Source of the DNA: an uncultured Alphaproteobacteria bacterium
GTDB lineage: Bacteria > Pseudomonadota > Alphaproteobacteria > HIMB59
Direction: 5' to 3'
Length of the DNA: 64,000 nucleotides
Assembly (NCBI GenBank): GCA_902530745.1
Contig: CACABO010000002.1
Span: 98,695 to 162,694, forward strand
Below are positions 1 to 12,300 of this stretch, in pieces. The notes below the pieces were generated by a model. It was given only the letters and a program-made list of their open reading frames with translations. It made no database searches and was not told the origin of the DNA. Numbering within the stretch: the first letter of the stretch is position 1; each line of letters opens with the position of its first letter. Made by a program: the position numbers and the translations under genes.

Positions 1-783
1 ATACAAGTGATTGCACCTTGGAGAGAGTGGGATTTATCATCAAGAACCAAACTCTTGGAATTTGCAGCAAAAAACAAAATCCCTATAATGAAACATAATA
101 AAAAGGAGTCTCCTTATAGTGTGGACGCAAATGTTCTTCATCGTTCTGCTGAAGGAAAAATCCTTGAAGACCCTTGGAAAAGACCACCTGAAAATGTTTT
201 TGGAATTTCAAAAAGCCCTCAATCAGCTCCAAACAAAGAGACAGTTGTAACTATTCAATTTAAAAATGGTGATCCAATTGCCATAAATGGAAAAAAACTC
301 TCACCTTTTAATTTATTAGAAAAACTTAATAAATTAGGCTCCCTTAATGGTATTGGAAGAGTTGATATTGTAGAGAATAGATATGTAGGAATTAAATCAC
401 GCGGTGTTTATGAAACACCAGGTGGAACAATTTTATTAAAAGCACATCGTGCTATGGAAAGCATAACTCTTGATAGAGAAGAAGTTTTCACTAAAGATGA
501 ACTCATGCCCAAATATGCTAGGTTAATTTACAATGGGTATTGGTTTGCACCTGAGAGAGCGATGATGCAAAAAGCAATTGATGCTACTCAGAAAAGAGTA
601 AATGGACAAGTAAAACTCGCACTTTATAAAGGCAATGTGATTGTCATCGGAAGACAGTCACCTAATAGCCTATATGACGAAGATCTCGCAACATTTGAGA
701 GCTCTAATTATGATCAACGTGATGCAGAGGGTTTTATAAAACTCAATGCCCTAAGATTAAAAAAGAATAAACTTAAACTTTAG
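1..783 (+). CDS. argG: Argininosuccinate synthase, C-terminal part (5' truncated by window)
   Basis: The reading frame is open from base 1, so the start lies outside the window; the ATG/GTG reported by the ORF track at base 7 is internal. The visible ~260 residues match the C-terminal two thirds of ArgG, which joins citrulline and aspartate with ATP in arginine biosynthesis. Family hallmarks seen are IAPWREWDL, the [13 protein letters not shown] segment, [23 protein letters not shown] and the oligomerisation tail with [21 protein letters not shown]. The frame is intact to its stop. It converges with the TolC-like gene 11 bases further on, and marks the left edge of conserved chromosome next to the accessory locus. 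Confidence 0.96.
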   Translation: MQVIAPWREWDLSSRTKLLEFAAKNKIPIMKHNKKESPYSVDANVLHRSAEGKILEDPWKRPPENVFGISKSPQSAPNKETVVTIQFKNGDPIAINGKKLSPFNLLEKLNKLGSLNGIGRVDIVENRYVGIKSRGVYETPGGTILLKAHRAMESITLDREEVFTKDELMPKYARLIYNGYWFAPERAMMQKAIDATQKRVNGQVKLALYKGNVIVIGRQSPNSLYDEDLATFESSNYDQRDAEGFIKLNALRLKKNKLKL

Positions 784-794
784 TTTCTAAATTA

Positions 795-3233
795 TTAACC
801 TTGAGTTAAAAAATAATCAGAAATACCTAGCCCCATGATGTCAGCTATGACACCAATTATTTCATCTTTATGTGTTGGGCCTACCAGTATTCTATACATT
901 ACGGGATCAGAGATAAGAGTGGGTTTCACCTCAACATCAGAGCCAATTTTATTGGACACATCATTTGCAACCGCTTGAGAGACATTTTCTTTTTTAAATG
1001 CACCAATTTGTATGTATGCGGATTGAGTAGGGCTATAAGAAGTCATGGAGTTAATTTGATTAGAGAGGCTATCTTCTAGTGCTGCTAATAAAACTGTTTT
1101 GTTTGGTTTTGGCTTTGATTTTACTTGAAAACTTGAGTCAAAAACTTCACTAATAATATCATTCACTTGTTCTTGTTCTTTTGAATTAAGGGCTGCTATT
1201 AAACTATCCAGCAGCTCTTCATTGATCTTTTCCTCTATGACATCAACCTCTGAGAATTTCTTCTCTAGTGCTATATTGAGTGCATTTAATTGATCTTCAT
1301 TAATTACCACTTCATTGCTTATCTGGTTTGTGTCTTCCTCTTCTGTTTTCAATTTAGTTAATATCTGAGTATTTCCCCAAGATAGGGTAAAAGTATCTGA
1401 AACAAACGCTACATCGTTAGATGCTTCTACGGTAATATCTAACGATCCTGACTCTTGAGGAGGATTACCTGCGAACATAAATTGAGAGGGAAGAAACACA
1501 AGCCATGGAGGAAGACTGTCATCACTTGCTAACTTTGCGGTAAGTCGTGTTTTTCCACTTCCTTCTAGGTAAAATGTATTTCTATCAAATTCAAATTTAT
1601 ATTCTACAAAATCAAAATATGAATCTACATTCCCAACTGTTACTTTATCTGTTTTTTCTAAAATAGGGTTTTGTTCGTTAATTGGTCTACTAACAAATAC
1701 ATTATATGACTTTGTCCATCTATTAAGATTTTCCTTCAAGGCAACAGCCAGTTCCTCATCTGAGATCTGAGCAATATTGTCTGGTACAAAAGTCATACCC
1801 ACAGATGAGTATAAAGTACCCAAACTGTACTGTAACTCTGCAAAGGCAATATCATTTCTCAAACGAGAGACCAATAGGCTAGCTTCCTCTCTGATTACCT
1901 CTAATTCTCCAAATCTAGAAATTTTTTGAGCATTAGCTATAAGTTCATTGATTCTTTGGGCCACACTTAAGTAATGCTTAGCATTGCTGTACTCCCTTAA
2001 ACTTTGTGCATAATTGATATTGGCAATATGGACTTGAGATAATACTGCCATTGAAAGAGCTAATCGCTGTTCTTCAATAATCTGTTTATTTATTTTATTT
2101 ACATCATTGATGTTTCCTGCTTGAAAGATATTCATTAAATTTGCACCAAATACAGCGCCATATTCAGTATTATTTTTATTCAAAAGATACTTATTGGAGT
2201 CGTAAGTCCATGTTGCATTAAACTGTAAGGATGGAAAGAGTGAAAGCATGGACGCACGCGCTTCTTTAGCTGTAACTTCAGCTTGGTATCGTATTTCCAA
2301 TAATTCCGGTCTAGAAAATAATGCTACCTCTTCTTGTTCTTCTAAGCCCATCACTAATTCAGTCAAAGGCTTTTCTGTTTTGACTAAAATATACTCTTGG
2401 CTTGGCATTAAACCCATCAGTGTAGCAAGTTGAGTTCTTGAGTCCATGAGTGCCCTTCTTTGAGTATTTAAAATTTGTGCCACATCGAGTAATTCTTTTT
2501 GATATAATAAAGCATCCATAGGAGAGCTTATTAAAAGCTGTTCGATATATTCATAATCATCCAATGCTTTATTGACACGTTCCATTAATGGATTAATTTC
2601 TGCTAAAAGCTCATCTGCTGAAAGTGTTTTCCAATAAGCGTATATAACTTCTTTGGTCAGATTATGAATAGCTTTCCTTTCTAATTCCTTAGAAACCAAA
2701 TAACGATCTGCCTGCTGTCCTGCACGAACATAAGACAATCCAAAATCTAAGGCATTCCAAGTAAAGCCTATATCAGTTGTACTTGATGGTGTTTCCTGAG
2801 AGACCGTATAAGATGGTGTATCCCCTAGAGCGTTTGCAGCTGTATTTTCCGCACCCGTGATATCATTTCCCTCACTATCTTTTTCTGTGACCATACTAAC
2901 ACTGGTAGAGGCAGGATGTTTTTCTAAAACTTTATAGCCTGCGTTTGCAGATAGCTTAGGCAGCATATCAAACTTTACGACATCAACTTGTCCTTGATTA
3001 AGAGCTGAGTTCATAATTTCAATTCTCAAATCACGGTTATTTTTAATGGCAATGGCAATAGCTTTATAAAGGTCAATTTCAAGTGGGGCTGCTTTTGAAG
3101 TTTCTTTTAAATACTCATAGTCTTCTTGAGAGGATAATTGTACTTGTTCTTTAATAAGCGGTTCTGGCGTTTGACTGCACGCCCCCACTAATAAGATCAG
3201 TGACATTAATGTAGTAGTTTTAAGTAACTTCAT
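795..3233 (-). CDS. Outer-membrane TolC-like lipoprotein with cadherin-like and SPOR domains
   Basis: Predicted outer-membrane efflux/secretion channel. I choose the ATG at 3233 (812 aa) instead of the track start at 3266, because GGGA sits 6 bases upstream and the protein then begins directly with a lipoprotein signal: LILLVGAC, Cys19 being the lipidated residue. Residues ~45-485 form the two OEP repeats of the TolC family (helical, ending near LQYSLGTLYSSVGM). About residues 548-628 resemble a dystroglycan-type cadherin-like fold (LPPWLVFLPSQFMF). The last ~78 residues, from AYIQIGAF to DYFLTQG, look like a SPOR peptidoglycan-binding domain. Normal TolC proteins are 420-500 aa, so ~320 extra residues are appended. 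It is divergent from the giant surface-protein gene and shares its intergenic operator. Role inferred: outer-membrane exit pore for that protein, anchored to the septal or denuded cell wall. Confidence 0.85.
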   Translation of the reverse strand: MKLLKTTTLMSLILLVGACSQTPEPLIKEQVQLSSQEDYEYLKETSKAAPLEIDLYKAIAIAIKNNRDLRIEIMNSALNQGQVDVVKFDMLPKLSANAGYKVLEKHPASTSVSMVTEKDSEGNDITGAENTAANALGDTPSYTVSQETPSSTTDIGFTWNALDFGLSYVRAGQQADRYLVSKELERKAIHNLTKEVIYAYWKTLSADELLAEINPLMERVNKALDDYEYIEQLLISSPMDALLYQKELLDVAQILNTQRRALMDSRTQLATLMGLMPSQEYILVKTEKPLTELVMGLEEQEEVALFSRPELLEIRYQAEVTAKEARASMLSLFPSLQFNATWTYDSNKYLLNKNNTEYGAVFGANLMNIFQAGNINDVNKINKQIIEEQRLALSMAVLSQVHIANINYAQSLREYSNAKHYLSVAQRINELIANAQKISRFGELEVIREEASLLVSRLRNDIAFAELQYSLGTLYSSVGMTFVPDNIAQISDEELAVALKENLNRWTKSYNVFVSRPINEQNPILEKTDKVTVGNVDSYFDFVEYKFEFDRNTFYLEGSGKTRLTAKLASDDSLPPWLVFLPSQFMFAGNPPQESGSLDITVEASNDVAFVSDTFTLSWGNTQILTKLKTEEEDTNQISNEVVINEDQLNALNIALEKKFSEVDVIEEKINEELLDSLIAALNSKEQEQVNDIISEVFDSSFQVKSKPKPNKTVLLAALEDSLSNQINSMTSYSPTQSAYIQIGAFKKENVSQAVANDVSNKIGSDVEVKPTLISDPVMYRILVGPTHKDEIIGVIADIMGLGISDYFLTQG

Positions 3234-3295
3234 TATTTTCCCGCAAAAAGCATGATAAAATCTCATAATTTAAGCATCCAGACAATATAAAAATG

Positions 3296-3308
3296 ACCCA
3301 TTTTGGGT
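3296..3308. promoter_or_regulatory. Palindromic operator ACCCA-TTT-TGGGT between tolC-like and giant gene
   Basis: Perfect 5-bp inverted repeat around a 3-base spacer (ACCCATTTTGGGT). The same motif recurs at 20446-20458 (one imperfect arm), 23165-23177 and 23186-23198. Here it is centred about 50 bases upstream of the predicted transcription start of the giant gene and lies upstream of the divergent TolC-like gene, so one bound dimer could control both. The likely binder is the winged-helix regulator encoded at 22639-23142 (inference). Confidence 0.75.
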
Positions 3309-3314
3309 AATAAA

Positions 3315-3345
3315 TTAAAAAATAACACTGATTTTATTGTATTAT
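3315..3345 (+). promoter_or_regulatory. Predicted promoter of the giant surface-protein operon
   Basis: TTAAAA at 3315-3320 and TATTAT at 3340-3345 (19-base spacer) follow the operator. The block from TTTTGGGT through ATAAATTAAAAA to TGTATTAT is repeated almost identically before the 306-aa gene at 20451-20496, supporting function. The predicted start of transcription is near 3352, giving a ~26-base leader that contains the Shine-Dalgarno sequence at 3364-3368. Confidence 0.5.
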
Positions 3346-3377
3346 CCACTTGCTACAAAATAAGAGGAAAACAAGTT

Positions 3378-6300
3378 TTGGTCAAAGATAATAAAAATTA
3401 TCCACAGCTACACATTCAATTGTTGGAGCCAAGGATTATGTTCGATGGTGCTGCGATTTATACAGCAAGTGAAGCCTTGGACATACTTGGTGAACAACAA
3501 TCAATTCAAGTTGATGAAAAAAGTCTTTCCTCAGATTTAAATCCCATCATTGAAAATTCAAATTCAAGAAAAGAAATTGTTTTTATTGATAGCGGTGTAG
3601 ACAATTATCAAACTATTGTTGATGCAATTGACTCTTCCAAATCCATTTTTCTTATTGATTCCAATGAAAATGGTTTTGAAAAAATGCAAAATGTTTTACA
3701 AGGGCAAAGTGATGTCGACGCGGTTCATATAATAGGACACGCAAGTGCAGGTCAAGTAGTTTTAGGTAATTCTATTTTAAATGCTGACACAATAAATTCT
3801 TTTAGTAATACACTGCAGTCCATAGGAAATTCTTTAACGCAAGACGGTGATCTTTTATTTTATGGTTGTAACCTAGCGCAAGGTGAACAAGGAAAATTAC
3901 TTATTCAACAAATTGGAAATATCACACAAGCTGATATCGCAGCTTCAGATAATGTAACTGGTAAAGATGGAGACTGGCTATTGGAAGTAGAAAAAGGAAT
4001 TATTGAGGCTAAGAGTTTAGAAGTTAATCATTATGACTCTAATCTTGTAAGCTTAACTGGAGTTTCATCAAGTTTTGGTTTTGTTGTTGAGTCAGGAACT
4101 AATTTAAGAGCAGGTCAAAATGCAGCAAATACAGCCTCTAATGCGAGCACTGTTTCTGATGGATCCAAGCCATTTGTTGTCGCTTTAGAAAGAGAGAATG
4201 TAACGACTGGTTCTTATACTTTTTACAAGCAAAGTTTAACAGGTTCTGGTTTTGAGGAGAGTAATAATGGAACAGATACCGGGCAAAGTATCTCCTCTAA
4301 CACTACGACAGAAACCGCCTCATCAAGCAACCAATTTAACGTTTACTATATCATGGCCACTGAGTCTTCAGGTAGAAATACTGTGAGATCAATCACTTTT
4401 GATAATGAAATTAAAGGTGTTTGGTTCAATATGGAAAACATTATTGAGAATTCAACAGTAGACAAAGACGGCGCCACGTATCACACAATCAGTCAGCACG
4501 GAAGTGGTAATAAAAATGCGTTTAGTACAGAGAATCTTAGAACAAATTGGGGGACCAATATAACATTGAGTTCAAAACCTGTTGTAAACGGTCAAAGCTA
4601 CAAAAGTGACTGGTTTGGTGTGGATACAGACTCCAATACTTTGTATGTAGGATTTAATAATAACAGTAAACATGGTGACATAATAAGAGTCTTTACTGGT
4701 GCTGGCGGTAGTCCACCGGTCGCTACTAATGACACAGATAGTGTTAATGAAGATGCAACGGTAACTAAAACATCTTCTCAAAACGATGTTCTTAATGATG
4801 ATAGCGATGCTGATGGAGATACAATTACTGTTACTCAAATCAAACCTAATGGTGGATCTAACTCTGCTGTCTCTTCAGGGAGCTCTTATAATAGCAGTGG
4901 TACTACAGTTACAGGCTCGTACGGTCAGTTAACCATTGGCGCAGATGGCTCCTATACTTACACTGCAAACCAAGCTTTAGCAGACCCATTGGATGCAGGT
5001 ACTGGGGGTAATGCAAGTGATACTGCTACTGACGTTTTTGTCTATACAATTTCTGATGGCAACGGCGGAACAGATACTGCAACTATCACCATTACAATAA
5101 CAGGTGTTAATGACGCCCCAGCTGCTGTGAATGATTTCGGGGCGGTGACTGAAGACTTGACCATTACCATAAATGATGATGAGAGTGGAAATCTCTCTGG
5201 CTCTGAGTATAACACTCATGATGAGCACTCGGGTGACATTTTATCAAATGACGATGATGATGACGCTTCTCCTACTCACACCGTTACTGCCGTTCGAATT
5301 GGCTCTACAGCAGGATCAGGGACAGCTGGAACAGTTGGATCTGCATTAACGGGAACTTATGGTCAGCTGACTTTAAATGCTAATGGTTCATATTCTTACA
5401 CTGCAAATCAAGATGCAGCTGATGCATTGGATGTAGGTGATACTGTTTCTGATTATTTCAATTACACGATGGATGATGAGCATGATGCTACTAGCACTGC
5501 TGTTATAAGAATTTACGTATTAGGGGCTAATGACACCCCAGTAGCAAGAAATGATGAAGGTTTAATTACTGAAGGGGGCACCTTAACTGTTTCAGACGGC
5601 GACAATGCTAATGAAAGTGGAGGTACTTATGACTCTACAGGTGAGCATACAGGGGATGTAATACATACCAGCCTTGCTGGGTCAAAAGACACCGATGCTG
5701 ATACTAGCGCCACATTGACTGTTTCTGCAATAAGAACAGGTCAAGAAAGCGGTAGTGGCACCTCGGGTACCGTGGGTTCATCTTTAACTGGAACGTATGG
5801 TGCATTAACTATTAGTTCTAATGGTTCTTATTCTTATACAGCAAACAATAGTATTTCTGGACTAGGCTCAGGATCATCAGTCATCGATTATTTTACTTAC
5901 ACAGTCACTGATGAGCATGGTGCCTTTGATACCGCTCAATTAAAAATAACTGTGCTTGGTGCTGCAAATACTAAGCCAGTTGCTCGTGATGATGTGGGTG
6001 TTATTTTAGAAGACGGCACGCTTACAGTAAATGATGGTGATAATGCAAATGAGACAAGTGACTCTGGTACCACCTATAACGCAACCGGAGAGCATTCTGG
6101 TGATGTAATCAATACTAGTTCCACCACTCATTATGATACAGATGCAGATGGAGACACATTAATTGTTTCAGAGGTGAGAACAGGAAACACTGAAGACGCA
6201 GGAACAGCAGGCACAATTGGATCTGCGTTAACAGGAACTTATGGTCAACTCACTCTCAATGCAAATGGTTCTTATACTTATGTTGCTAATCAAACAGCAG

Positions 6301-9300
6301 CAGACGCACTTGATGATGGTGATATTGTCTACGATTATTTTAATTACACTGTCGATGACCAAACGGGTGCAACCAATGATGAAGACCATGGTTTAATCAC
6401 TATTACAGTGATTGGTATCAATGATGACCCTGTTGCTCAAGATGATGTGGGTGTGATCGTGGAAGGCAGCACTTTAACTGTAGCAAATGGTGATAACGCT
6501 AACGAAACAAATGACTCTGGCAGTACATTTAACGCAACCGGTGAACACTCTGGTGATGTAATTGATACTAGTTCCAGTTCACACACTGACTCCGATGAGG
6601 ACGCCTCTGCTACTTTAAGTATATCACATATTAAGTTAAGTGGTGGTTCCAACTCTACAGTTGCATCTGGCAGTTCTTATAACAGTAATGGAACACAGAT
6701 TGTAGGAACCTACGGAACATTGACTATCGGTGCGGATGGTTCTTATACTTATGCAGCTACTACTGCCGCCGCTGATGCTCTTGATACCGATGAGTCAGGC
6801 ACTGATACTTTTGTTTATACACTCAAAGACGATCAAGATGCTATTACGACAGCTAATTTAACTATTACAGTTTTGGGAGCTAATGATGCTCCTGTTGCAA
6901 GGAATGATACAGGAACAATTGTTGAAGACGGCACTCTCACAGTAAATGATGGTGATGGCACTAGCACTATTTCTGGAGCGTCTCTTGTAGATGGAACAAG
7001 TGTTAGAACTGAAGAAAATGACCCTCGTGGTCTTGCATTTAATAATGATGGAACAAAAATGTTCATTCTTGGATTTACTGGCCAAGATGTTACCGAATAC
7101 ACCCTTTCTACAGCTTTCGATGCATCCACTGCCACTTATGTAAGTGGAGGCGAATTAGATATCTCCTCTCAGGAAAGTGAGCCATCAGGCATAGAGTTTA
7201 ACAATGATGGAACCAAATTGTTTATTGTTGGAACGTCAGGAGATGATGTAACCGAATACACACTTTCTACAGCTTTCGATGTATCTACCGCTTCACATGT
7301 TAGTGGAGGTGAAAAAGATTTATCCTCACAGGATCTCCGACCAAGAGACCTTACCTTCAATAGTGATGGGACCAAGATGATTGTTGTTGGGGACGCAGGA
7401 GAAACCATTGAGGAATATAATTTGTCGACAGCTTACGATGTTTCCACTGCATCTCACGACAGTTCATTAGATGTATCTGGTCAAGAACAAACTCCCGCTG
7501 CTATAGAATTTAGTCCAGATGGAAAAAAAATGTTTGTATTAGGATATACAGGCGATGATGTTAATCAATATACTTTATCTACTGGTTTCGATATTTCTAC
7601 TGCCTCCCATGATGGGGCATTTGATATAAGCTCACAGGAAACAAACCCAAGAGGTTTAGCTTTTAATAATGATGGTACAAAAATGTTCCTTGTTGGTGGC
7701 AGTGAAGACAAAGTTTTTGAATATACACTTACCACTCCTTTTAATTTAATTGCTGTTAGTGGTGAGCATACCGGTGATGTCATTGATACTGCTAATACGT
7801 CTACTTACGATACTGATGTAGATGTTGAAACATTAACGGTAACAGCTGTTCGTCTTGGCTCTTCTGAAGGGTCGGGTACAGCCGGCACTGTAGGATCTGC
7901 TCTTACAGGAACTTATGGTCAATTAACACTTAACTCAAATGGTTCTTACACCTATGTTGCCAATCAAACTGCTGCTGACAATTTAGATGCAGGCGACGTT
8001 GTAACAGACTCTTTTAATTACACTGTTAGTGATGGCACGGCTACAGATATAGCGGTGATTACCATTACTGTGATTGGTATCAATGATGCTCCTTCTGCTC
8101 AAAATGATGTGGGTGTGATTGTAGAAGATAGTACTTTAACTGTTACTAATGGTGCTAACGCAACTTTAACAGGCACTTATGATGCTACTGGAGAAAACTC
8201 TGGTGATTTAATTGACACTAGCTCATCAAGCCACACTGACTCAGACCTTGATACTTCTGCATCTTTATCAATAACACAAATTAAAAAAGAAAATGGATCT
8301 AATTCTGCCGTAGCATCGGGAAGTTCTTATAATAGCAGTGGCACCCAGGTCACTGGAACATATGGAACACTTACTATCGGTGCTGACGGATCATACACCT
8401 ACGCTGCAACTGCTGATGCGGCTGACGCATTAGATGTGGGAGAGAGCGCTACAGATACTTTTGTCTACACTCTCTCAGATGGCACCACTACGACAACTGC
8501 AGAGCTAACAATTACAATTTTGGGAGCTAATGATGCTCCTGTTGCTGCTGATGATTACGGTGCTATTAACGAGAATGCCACCTTAACTGTTGCTGATGGA
8601 GATAATCAATACTTTACAGCAAACCAAAGATATGATGACACAGGTGAACACTCCGGTGATGTAATCAATACAACCTATACGGGAACTGATACGGATGTTG
8701 ATGGAGATACACTTACTGTTAGCGCAGTTCGAACTGGTGGTACTGAGGACGCAGGTACTGCAGGCACAGTTGGCTCAGCACTCACTGGTACATACGGTCA
8801 ATTAACTTTAAACTCGAATGGTTCATATACATATGTCGCTAATCAAGCTGCAGCGGAAGCACTTGATGTAGGCGATACAGTAACAGACTCTTTTAATTAT
8901 ACTGTCACTGATGGGGCTTTGACAGACACAGCAGTTATCGAAATAAAAGTTTTTGGTAGAAACGATGTTCCTGTTGCACAAAATGATACCGGTGTAGTTA
9001 ACGAAGACGCCACTCTTACTGTAGCTAATGGCGATAACGCAACTGCTGTTACATCTGTATCTCTTGTAAGGACAGTAAATATTACCTCACAGGAAACTTA
9101 TCCAAGAGATGTCACTTTTAATAACGATGGAACAAAAATGTTTGTTATTGGAGCCAACGGAGATGCGGTCGATGAATGGACTCTCTCTACAGCCTATGAC
9201 ACCTCTACTCTTTCTTACGTTGGAAATTTTTCAATTTCCTCTAAAGACTCACTCCCATGGGGGGTTTCATTTAATAATGATGGAACTAAAATGTTCGTTT

Positions 9301-12300
9301 CAGGTGACAGTAGTAATGGTATCCATGAGTATAATCTCTCCACAGCATTTACTGTTTCATCAGCATCATTTGACTCCACATTTTCTCTTTCATCCCAAGA
9401 TAGCCAACCCGCAGGACATGCCTTTAATAATGATGGTACCAAACTCTTTGTTGTTGGTAGAAATGGCAATGATGTTAGTGAATATACTCTCTCTACAGGT
9501 TTTGATATCTCAACAGCCTCCTATGTTGATTCATTCAGCGTAAGCTCACAAGAGACTGACCCAAGAAATATTGAATTTAATCTTGATGGCACAAAGATGT
9601 TTCTCATTGGCTCAAGTAGTGAATCAATTAATGAGTATGACCTCTCCACTGGCTTTGATGTGTCAACGGCAACTTATCATGGTGCTGCATCTATAGGAGA
9701 AAACGCTGGTATAGCTTTTAATAGCAGTGGAACAAAAGTGTATATCGCACAAGGTGGCGGAACAGGAGTAGTAAAAGAATATGATTTAGTGTCCCCATTT
9801 CATGTAGTTGATATTAATGGTGAACACACTGGTGATGTGATTGATACAACTTCCGCATCTAATAAAGATAGTGATGCTGACGCCTCTGCCTCTTTAAGCG
9901 TTTCTCAGATTAAGAAAAATGGTGGTTCTAACTCTGCGGTTTCTTCAGGCAGCTCTTATAATAGTAATGGCACCTCTGTCACAGGAACTTACGGTACACT
10001 GACTATTGGTGCTGATGGTTCTTATACTTATGCTGCTACTGCAGACGCGGCCGATGGAATTGCAACGGGAGAGACAGAGACCGATGTCTTTGTTTATACC
10101 TTAACTGATGGAACGGATACAACGACAGCCAATATTACGATTACTATAATAGGTGTTAACGATAGCCCTACCGCACAAAATGATGAGGGTGTGATCATGG
10201 AAGGTAACACGTTAACAGTTGCTAATGGCTCAAACGCCAATGTTTCTGGAAGCTATGATGCTACCGGTGAGCACTCTGGTGACGTTCTTGATACTACCTC
10301 TAGTTCTCATAAAGACAGTGATCCAGACACTTCTGACACATTAACAATCACGTACATCAAAAAAGATGGTGGCTCTAACTCTGCTGTCTCCTCAGGGAGC
10401 TCTTATAACAGCAGCGGAACTGCGGTTACTGGTGCCTATGGTACTTTAACTATTGGTGCAGACGGTTCTTATAAATATGTTGCTCAATCAGATATTTCCG
10501 GTTTTGATGCAGGAGAGACGCTGACTGATACATTCACATACACAGTTTCAGATGGCATAGTGACTACGACAGCTAATATCGTAATTACACTTTTAGGAGA
10601 CGACGGTAATACCAACAATGCTCCTGTAGCTCGAGATGATGTGGGTGTCATTGTAGAAGATGGCACGTTAACTGTTATTGATGGTGCCAACGCTAACGAG
10701 ACTAATGACTCTGGCAGTACATTTAACGCAACCGGTGAACACTCTGGTGATGTAATTAATACTAGTTCCACCACACACTACGATACAGATGCAGATAGCG
10801 ATACAATTACTATCACCCAAATTAGAACAAGCTCAGGTTCTGACTCTGCAGTTTCTTCAGGCAGCTCTTATAATAGTAGTGGAACAAGTGTAACTGGCAC
10901 CTATGGTACTTTAACAATTGGCGCCGATGGTTCTTATACGTATGTAGCAGACCAAGCAGCTGCTGACGCTCTCGATCTTAATGACACTGCTACTGATACT
11001 TTCATTTATACTATTACGGACGACGCAAGCTCTCCTCGCTCGCCACTCACTGACTCAGCAACTTTAACAATTACTGTGTTAGGTATTAACGACACCCCCA
11101 CTCCAGTAAACGATACAGATAGTGTCAATGAAGATGGAACGGTTACTAAGACAGGCTCTCAAGATGATGTACTCACAGATGACACTGATCCTGATGAGTC
11201 ACCTACTTTGACAGTTACCGCAATTGAACCGAGCGGTGGCTCCTCATCGAATGTTTCCTCTGGAAGCACCTATGATAGCAGCGGTACTTCAGTAACTGGT
11301 ACATATGGTACTCTTACGATTGGTGCCGATGGATCTTATACATACACAGCAGATCAAGCAGCAGCTGATGCATTGGATGCTGGTGATACCGAAGATGATG
11401 TCTTTACTTATACAGTCACTGATGAAAATGGGGCTACTGCAACAGCAACAATTACTATCACCGTTACTGGTATAAACGATACACCAGTCGCTCAAAATGA
11501 TGTGGGTGTGATCGAAGAGGACGCTACTTTAACTGTTGCAAATGGCGATAATGCTAACGAGACTGATGACTCTGGTAGCACTTATAACGCAACCGGTGAG
11601 CACTCCGGGGATGTAATTAATACAAGTAGTAGCACACACGAAGATAGTGATGCGGACGCTTCTGCTTCTTTAAGCGTATCTCAAATCAAAAAAGATGGCG
11701 GTTCTGACTCTGCGGTTTCTTCAGGCAGCTCTTATAATAGTAATGGTACTTCTGTCACCGGCACTTATGGAACATTAACAATTGGCGCCGATGGCTCTTA
11801 TACTTATGTAGCAGACCAGGCGGCGGCTGATGCCCTTGATCTTAACGATAATGTTACAGATACTTTTGTCTACACCCTCTCAGATGGCACCGCTTCAACA
11901 ACTGCCAATATTGTGATTACTGTTATAGGTGTCAACGATACCCCTGTTGCAGTAAACGATACTGACGTTGTAACCGAAAATCAGACTGTAACAAAAACAG
12001 GAGCACAAGACGATGTTCTCAATGACGATACCGATGCAGATGAATCAGCTACTCTTACTGTGACCGCAATTCAACCAAGTGGCGGCTCCTCTTCGAACGT
12101 TTCCTCTGGAAGCACCTATGATAGCAGCGGGACGTCAGTAACAGGAACTTACGGTACTCTTACTATCGGCGCAGATGGATCTTATACTTATACAGCCGAT
12201 CAAGCTGCAGCAGACGCTCTTGATGACACAGAGACAGCAACCGATACATTTACTTATACAGTTACTGATGAAAATGGTGCTACGGCAACTGCTACTATAA

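Noticed and set aside
3303-3377. TTG start of the giant ORF as listed in the track (MGNKLKNN...)
   Set aside because: It lies inside the operator palindrome and upstream of the predicted transcription start; a TTG at 3378 has a proper Shine-Dalgarno and begins near the LEPR motif.
9109-9543. 144-aa plus-strand ORF inside propeller 2
   Set aside because: Out-of-frame shadow of the giant gene; its repetitive Leu/Met-rich product follows from the underlying propeller repeats. The same applies to 12442-12690 and the minus-strand ORFs over this gene.
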